Assembly (NCBI GenBank): GCA_028571685.1
Contig: CM053143.1
Span: 136,496,829 to 136,560,828, forward strand
Source of the DNA: Heterohyrax brucei
Taxonomy: Eukaryota; Chordata; Mammalia; Hyracoidea; Procaviidae
Length of the DNA: 64,000 nucleotides
Reading direction: 5' to 3'
In this document: piece by piece, positions 58,370 to 64,000 of the stretch
Position numbering within the stretch: the stretch's first letter is position 1
How the letters are laid out: the number at the start of each line of letters is the position of its first letter
The notes under the pieces: generated by a model
The model's input: the letters and a program-made list of their open reading frames with translations, nothing else
Told to the model about the DNA's origin: nothing
Database searches by the model: none
Position numbers and translations under genes: made by a program

Positions 58370-58720
58370 AATCAGTGTCATCGGGGCTGTAACAGTAATA
58401 TGTATACGGCTCAAAGGGCACAGAGAAGGTAGGACGAAACCCGTCTGGGGGAGCCCAGCAGGGGAGGCTTTCTTAGAAGAGAGGATGTTTGACCTAAAAC
58501 TTGAAGAGCTTATAGGCACTGTTAGGTAGACATCAGGGCAGGGCAGAGAGAACAGAACACACAACAGCAAGGAGGCCTAGTATACTGGGGGGTTACAAAG
58601 AGTTTGGTGTTTTGGGAGCTTAAAAAGCAGCAAAGAAGGGTATATAGAGGTAGAAGACTGGTATAAGACAAGGTAGCTTATGTAAAGAGCAGCCATATTA
58701 TGTTGTCCTTGATAGGACAT
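58370..58720 (-). repeat. L2 LINE, reverse
   Basis: GGGGAGGCTTTCTTAGAAGA and TGACCTAAAACTTGAAGAGC follow reverse L2. Confidence 0.5.
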
Positions 58721-58722
58721 AC

Positions 58723-58740
58723 TATATATATATATATATT
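58723..58740 (+). repeat. (TA)n microsatellite
   Basis: Eight TA units. Confidence 0.85.
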
Positions 58741-59325
58741 TTTTTTAAAGCGAGCATTTTCCACAGTCCATTGGATGGGTGAATTGGTGGCAACAGGCTA
58801 TACATGAAGTCATGGGAACCAGTAAAGGATGCTGGTATATTGTTTATTAGAGAAGTGATGAAAACTTGAAAAAAAGAAGGCAGTAACAGTAGGAATGGAG
58901 AGGCACAGGCAGACCTGAGAAACATTTCCAGGATGGTCATGACCTGATTATTTGGCTGTACAGTCTGAGAAAGACAAAGGAAGTTTTGAGGATTTCCAGT
59001 TTTCCGGCCTTAACCAGCTGAGTAGATGGTTATGCCATCCATTGGGATAGAGGAAAGATAAAGAAGAGGTCTTCATGATAAAGTTCCATATTATTTCATT
59101 TATATGAACTTCAGAGGAACTCAAGGTACTTATAAGACATCCATTTGGAAACACACAGTAGCCAGCTGGACACACAGGTTTTACACACATAACTTCAAAT
59201 ATAAGGATTACCCCAGAGCCAATTCTTATGAGGTAGTAGTCAGATACATCGATTTCACATTCTCCAAGCTGCTGCACCTTTCCATCTCTGATGCTGGCCA
59301 CTCTCCTTCCCTCAGCATTGTTTCC
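58741..59325. other. Unassigned, probably eroded L2
   Basis: CCAGTAAAGGATGCTGG and similar blocks hint at reverse L2. The minus-strand 183-codon frame (58948-59499) has no recognisable domain. Confidence 0.35.
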
Positions 59326-59683
59326 TCCCCTGTTTGGTTTCAGCAGTTCTCTACAATGTCTCACAAAACTCATGACTACACTTACAGTTAGGTGATTTAT
59401 TAAGAAAGTAATGGGGTACAATTCAGGATCAGGATCAACAGCCTGCAACTCGGAGTCAGGATCAATAGGCTGCAACTCGGAATGTGGATCAGGAAACACA
59501 CAGGCAAACTCTGCCTTCTTCAGTGCAAGACAGTTCTGTCTCAGCTTCTCTTGGCAGGACAGGCCTCTTCTCGGCCTTCTCCAGACAGGCTCTTTTTGGC
59601 CATGCCACCTGTGACCACTGATTCTGCCACTGGGTACCTTCCAGGCTTGTTCCCATTTTCAGTATCATAGCCCTTGACCCATG

Positions 59684-60207
59684 TGTTTTAGTCAGCTAGG
59701 GCTGCTCTAACAGAAATACCACAGAGTGGATGGCTTTAACAAAGGAAGGTTTATTCTTACACAATCCGGTAGGTTGCAAGTCCATATTCAGGGTGACCGC
59801 TCCAGGGGAAGGCTTTCCCCTTGTCAGCTCTGGAGCAAAGTCCAGTATTGCATCAGTCTTTGTCCAGGGAGCGTCTTGGCGCAAGAACCTCTGGTCTGAA
59901 GGACACGCTCTTCTCCCGGGTGCTGCCTGCTTGATGGTAGCAAGGTTCTCAATTGTCCTTGGTTTCTCTTTCCCTTTTATCTCTTGCAAGCTGAAAGCAT
60001 CAAGGGTGGGGCAAGCCATACTCAGGGGAGACTCCCCCTACAGCAGGGCAGGGAAGTAATTCTATGCGGGAATCTACATCCCCACCTTAATCCTTTAACA
60101 TACAGTTTAGTGAAACCACAGAATGGAGGACAGTCCCAAGATACTGGGAATCATCCCAGCCACACGGCTGCACATATTTTGGGGGGGACACAATTCAACC
60201 CATGACA
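59684..60207 (-). repeat. Solo LTR, MaLR-like, with 5-bp target duplication
   Basis: From TGTTTTAGTCAGCTAGG to CAATTCAACCCATGACA. Flanked by CCATG at 59679-59683 and 60208-60212, the 5-bp duplication typical of this class. Confidence 0.85.
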
Positions 60208-60424
60208 CCATGTTACAACTCTTTTGGGAAGTTCCTTGCCTGCTCTCTCTGTTTTTCTTTCTTTCTTTTGCTTCTTCCTGCTGCTTTCCTTCTTTTTTCC
60301 ATCTCTAAAAACCTTTGTGGGGTTGGCTGCTTGTGTCTACAAACGCTTCATCAATTTCAAGACACAGGCTTCCTGCCAAGGACACAAATTGACCAACCCC
60401 TTCTTGGTAGGCCACAGACACTTT

Positions 60425-60483
60425 ATTTGCATAGTAGATTACAGACACTTCATTTGCATCATCTGTAGTTGCTTCATTTGCAT
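60425..60483 (+). promoter_or_regulatory. Array of three octamer (POU-type) motifs in an LTR-like repeat
   Basis: Exact ATTTGCAT at 60425-60432, 60452-60459 and 60476-60483. Whether they act is unknown. Confidence 0.45.
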
Positions 60484-60564
60484 ATTCTATTGACTAGTTC
60501 TTAGAAGGTCCATACTAGTCACAGGACAGGCTACAGTCTAGGGCCAGGCAAAACATCAAGTGGG

Positions 60565-60805
60565 TTACAGCTTGCCCAGGACATATTAATCAAACTGGAC
60601 AAAAATAACAAATCCTCTGGTGTAGAAAGCTAAAGCAAAGGAAATTCTTTAGAGTTTATAGCAAAAATCTCTCAGGCTATTTTTCCCAGGAACCAAGGAA
60701 AACATATACATAAAGGAACATTTTACCACGTATCTGGAGTACAGAAGAGAGTTGTTATTATAGCTGAAACTCTTCATACACAGTTGGCAGTTGAAGGTAA
60801 AGAAC
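60565..60805. other. Unassigned sequence
   Basis: Nothing recognised. Confidence 0.35.
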
Positions 60806-60807
60806 AA

Positions 60808-60970
60808 AAACAAATCTTGTTGCCACTGAGTCCATTCCCACTCATAGTGACCCTATAGAACAGAGTAGAACTACCCTATAGAGTTTTCAAGGAGTGCCTT
60901 TTAGATTCAAACTGCTGACCTGTTGGTTAACTGCCGTAGCTCTTAACCACTAGGCAATGAGGATTTCCAG
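60808..60970 (-). repeat. AfroSINE
   Basis: TTGCCACTGAGTCCATTCCC to CTAGGCAATGAGGATTTCC. Confidence 0.9.
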
Positions 60971-61149
60971 TTGATGATACCACGGAGGAAAATTTATTCA
61001 GGGGAGACTGAATAGCAGGGAAAGAAAAAAGGTGCAATAGCTGCAAGATCTAGGAGGTATCTCGTGGAATAGAGGAGTCTTTGGGTAGAGCAAACATTTG
61101 CCTAGTTTTAGTGGTTGGCAAACAAATGTGGAAGGCATGTATTAGTTTT

Positions 61150-61340
61150 GTAAAAATACAGTAATGTGTTCAGCAGCTAACCGAAAAGTTAGAGCTTTGA
61201 GTACAACTAGACATGCATCAGAAGACAGACCTGGCAATCTACTTTCAAAATAGCAGCCATTGAACACCCTGTGGTGCACAGTTCTACCCTGACACACATG
61301 GGTCTCTGTGAGTCAGAAGTGACAACAGCAACTGGTTAGT
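61150..61340 (+). repeat. RTE-derived SINE
   Basis: CAGCAGCTAACCGAAAAG head, GACCTGGCAATCTACTTTC middle (as at 245-275), tail GTCAGAAGTGACAACAGCAAC. Confidence 0.7.
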
Positions 61341-61344
61341 AAAA

Positions 61345-61625
61345 AAGACAGACAAGTGGCCAGAGAGGTATGAGGAAGACTAAGAGTGAGTGCTGACATA
61401 GAAACCAGGGGGATTAAGAAAATATATTAACACTACTGAAGTGTTCACAATCACCAAGCCAGTTAGACCAGGAGGAAAGTGTATCTCAAGTTACAAGGAG
61501 GGTATAGTCTGAGGCAAAGAGTTAACAGACCTAGAAGTATCTTTCTGGTTTTTCCACTTTTGCATAATTCTTCTACCAAGGTCTGAATTCTCTTTTCATA
61601 AACAGAACAGTAAGATACTAGTTTA
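61345..61625. other. Unassigned sequence
   Basis: Nothing recognised. Confidence 0.35.
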
Positions 61626-61670
61626 TTATATATAATAGTATAATTATATATAATATATATAATATGATTT
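61620..61670 (+). repeat. (TATA)n-rich simple sequence
   Basis: AATTATATATAATATATATA-type run. Confidence 0.8.
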
Positions 61671-61674
61671 GCAG

Positions 61675-63160
61675 GGTTGTTTTCTTAAATGAATAATGTG
61701 TTTATAGGATTCTTTGATGTCACAGGGAAACAAAGCATTTTCATTTTCTTTCTCATCATTTTCCATCATCTGTAAGATTAATAGCTTTCAACATTCGTTA
61801 ACTTCACTCTGAACTGAAAAACAAAACTAGATCTTAAATTCCTTCACCCCTAGATACAGTCTTTGAACTAGTTTCAAATGACCACTCCCATTCAGTCATC
61901 TGTATCAAATGTGTTCAAAAGCTTTTTCATATATGAAAATAGACAACTAAATTTTATCACTCATGTTTTTTGTGTTCACATTTTAAATGTGAGAAATACA
62001 CACTTCCTTTGACTATTTTCAGTTTTTAGCCCCACAGCTTCTAGAATACATCTGTTTTTAGAAAATATTGTCATGTTTTCAAAATGCTTCTCCTGCTACC
62101 AATGAAATATTTAGTATTATCATTCACCTGAGCCTTATTCAATAATTTAACTGATCTACCTAAGGAAATTTGGACATTGTCCTAAGGGATAGAACACAAA
62201 GGGATAGACACCTTAAGGGGAAAATTCTGAGAAATACTCAAGGTCTTGAGAGTTATATGTGTGAATGTAAGTATTCTTTTTTCCTTCTCATTTTCCACTT
62301 AGAGCACTTATTATCATAACACATTAGTCATTTATTTCTCTATGTCAGCTTGAGTTATTTCTGTTACTGAGTGGTGCATTTAGTCTTCAAATGCATTGTA
62401 TTATTTATAAATGGTGATCTTACAATGGCATCATCACCTACATTTGTGACCACTTATCAATAAGAAACCTTCATTCGGCCTCTCTCTTTGCAGAGATATC
62501 ACCATCATTCTTTATATTTGGAATACCTCAGGGCCACAATAACCCACATCAAATTGTGTTAAAGTAATGGCAGCATATCCTGCCAACCTGGAGATGCCTG
62601 GGTGGAATTAGCTTTATCTTCTTTCAGAAGGTTAAATGTTTGATGAACAACATAATACACCAGAAGAGGTAGTGTGTATAAATATACTTTGTAAACTACA
62701 GAATATTTGGTCATTGTTGCAGCAGTGATAGGCTGATCAGAATAGAGTTTTACTCTGTTTTGAGTGTTTTGAAGAGTCTCTATTCTAGAGTTTCTACACA
62801 CTGAATGTTTGTTGAGTAAATGGATGATTGAATCAATAGCTATGAGCTGTCTTCCTGTACACCTTGCAAATCTTAGGTTACTATTATAAAACTATTATGA
62901 AGACCAAAATAATGAACCTGTAGATGATGACAGGCTGCTAACTGAGAGAAGACAGCTTGTTAGCAGTATGTCATAAACTCTTGGGACTGTTTGTGGGTGA
63001 TTGAGAATTGGCTATACTTGTGTTTGTCTGGGCAAGTACAGATAAAACAAATTTCCACTTTCCATGCAGTAGACATAGATTTCATTCCTGTCCAACTCAC
63101 GTGATAGAGTATAACCATCTCTCAGTACAGGTTCACGTGTTGCTATGATGCTGAATAGGT
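61675..63160. other. AT-rich unassigned, largely unique sequence
   Basis: No supported gene. 62795-62850 (TGTTTGTTGAGTAAATGGAT) resembles an L2 tail. Confidence 0.4.
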
Positions 63161-63164
63161 CTCA

Positions 63165-63475
63165 GCAGAGCTCCCAGACTAAGATAGACTAGAAAGGAAG
63201 GTTGGACAATCTATTTCTGAAAATCAGCTCAATTACTTAGAACATGTCATTAGGAAAGACCAATTGCTAAAAAAAGAACATCCAGTTGGTAAAGTAGAGA
63301 GTCAGTGAAGGCCAGGGAGGCCCTTGGTGAGATTGGCTGACACAGTGGCCTCAACAATGAACTCAAACAGGGTAACAATCATGAAGATGATGTCAGATCA
63401 GGCAACGTGTTGTTCTGTCATATAGGCTATCCCTATGAGTCAGAGCCTACTAAATGACAACTAAAAATGATTCTC
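63165..63475 (+). mobile_element. RTE LINE 3'-end fragment
   Basis: AAGACCAATTGCTAAAAAAA, GACACAGTGGCCTCAACAAT, tail AGAGCCTACTAAATGACAAC. Confidence 0.75.
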
Positions 63476-63827
63476 CCCATGTGACAATTTAATAGTTCCA
63501 AAAGGGACTCTGACACAATCTGATGCTTATAACTTCAAGTACCATGAACAGATGAAAGCTGTCAAAAGCTGGTCCTAAACTTGGACCCAAAACTCAAACT
63601 CCTCCCATACATACTACCAGGATTGCTGCAGGTGAGTTTACACACAGAGAAGTTGTCTCTTCATTTCTGGACTTGCACTGGTATCTGAGCTCTGCTAGCT
63701 TATTTATCCTATCATTCACCATAACCTTCCCAAACTTCAGCATAGTTTTTGTGTTCTTGTTTTACAGAGGGAATGATTTCATTAACTTCTTAAAATTCAT
63801 GATGAAACATATGATCAAAATTGTTAT

Positions 63828-64000
63828 CTGCTTTGATATGATTGTATATGCAGAGAATACCAAAGAATCCATAAGGAAACTACACAAACTGATAGAAGAG
63901 TTTGGCAAAGTCTCAGCATACAAGATAAATATTAGTAAATTGGTAGGATTCCTTTATACCAACAACGAGATTATTAAGGAAGAAATCACCAAATCAATAC
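63828..64000 (+). mobile_element. L1 ORF2 fragment, continues past window
   Basis: Matches 7100-7258 of the L1 at 3371 (ATTGTATATGCAGAGAAT, GATTCCTTTATAC). Starts just after the RT catalytic site. Confidence 0.85.

Larger units (their letters stand above)
59330..60560. repeat. LTR-like repeat with nested MaLR-like LTR
   Basis: Family shared with 46690-47505. Contains a 27-bp imperfect duplication (CTGCAACTCGGA at 59443 and 59470) and three ATTTGCAT octamers near its right end. Interrupted at 59684-60207. Confidence 0.55.

Noticed and set aside
58948-59499. Minus-strand 183-codon frame, the second longest in the window
   Set aside because: Crosses two different repeat-like stretches. Its N-terminus includes the short tandem repeat near 59443-59495 translated as Asp-Pro-rich text. 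No domain seen.
62559-62801. Minus-strand 80-codon frame with a hydrophobic segment
   Set aside because: No recognised family, no splice or promoter context; lies in AT-rich sequence where such frames arise by chance.
63771-63800. Candidate SPINK2 last exon starting after TTTTACAG
   Set aside because: The frame hits a stop after Gly/Glu with no terminal Cys. The exon at 29780 satisfies phase, length and the Gly-Pro-Cys end.

Overview
The window is nuclear DNA from a placental mammal, almost certainly an afrotherian and most likely an elephant or close relative. The main clue is about 28 copies of one tRNA-derived SINE whose sequence matches what I know as AfroSINE. They are accompanied by many copies of an RTE/BovB-type LINE and by L1 copies with a 3' UTR I associate with elephants. 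The species call is inference from repeat content; the repeats themselves are read directly.

One real protein-coding gene is present and appears complete: SPINK2, a Kazal-type acrosin/trypsin inhibitor, on the + strand. Its four coding exons are at 20422-20479, 21962-22008, 28610-28719 and 29780-29825. All introns are GT-AG, the phases are compatible, there is a GC-rich 5' end, and a polyadenylation signal lies at 30053. The deduced protein has 86 residues with the full six-cysteine Kazal pattern. One processed pseudogene (RPS24, - strand, about 54525-55040) was also recognised. In human, SPINK2 lies between REST and HOPX on 4q12. No exon of either neighbour was recognised, consistent with the large intergenic distances there.

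Layout. 1-3370: old MIRs, an RTE fragment with a target-site duplication, AfroSINEs and RTE-derived SINEs. 3371-9802: a near full-length L1 with intact target-site duplication but broken ORFs. 9803-18715: AfroSINEs, L1 3' UTR pieces, an LTR and opposed L2 copies. 18716-20066: an RTE copy ending about 355 bp before the SPINK2 start codon. 20067-30080: SPINK2, with introns filled by AfroSINE, L1, L2 and a mariner-derived foldback element. 30080-40340: intergenic repeats, including MER5A, RTE, LTRs and the second foldback mariner. 40342-44010: a third foldback mariner abutting the longest RTE copy. 44015-51775: SINEs, an L1 tail, an unassigned LTR-like repeat, a 125-bp tandem duplication, and an RTE carrying an inserted MaLR-like provirus. 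53735-57755: a nested stack of an L1, an internally inverted RTE inside it, and the RPS24 pseudogene inside that. 57966-64000: further RTE, L2, LTR-in-LTR and SINE copies, ending in an L1 that runs off the window.

No new multigene system was found. The most distinctive structures are the three palindromic mariner-derived elements, the twin-primed RTE with its nested pseudogene, and the shared 3' end of AfroSINE and RTE. Repeat boundaries are by eye and usually good to about 5-30 bp.
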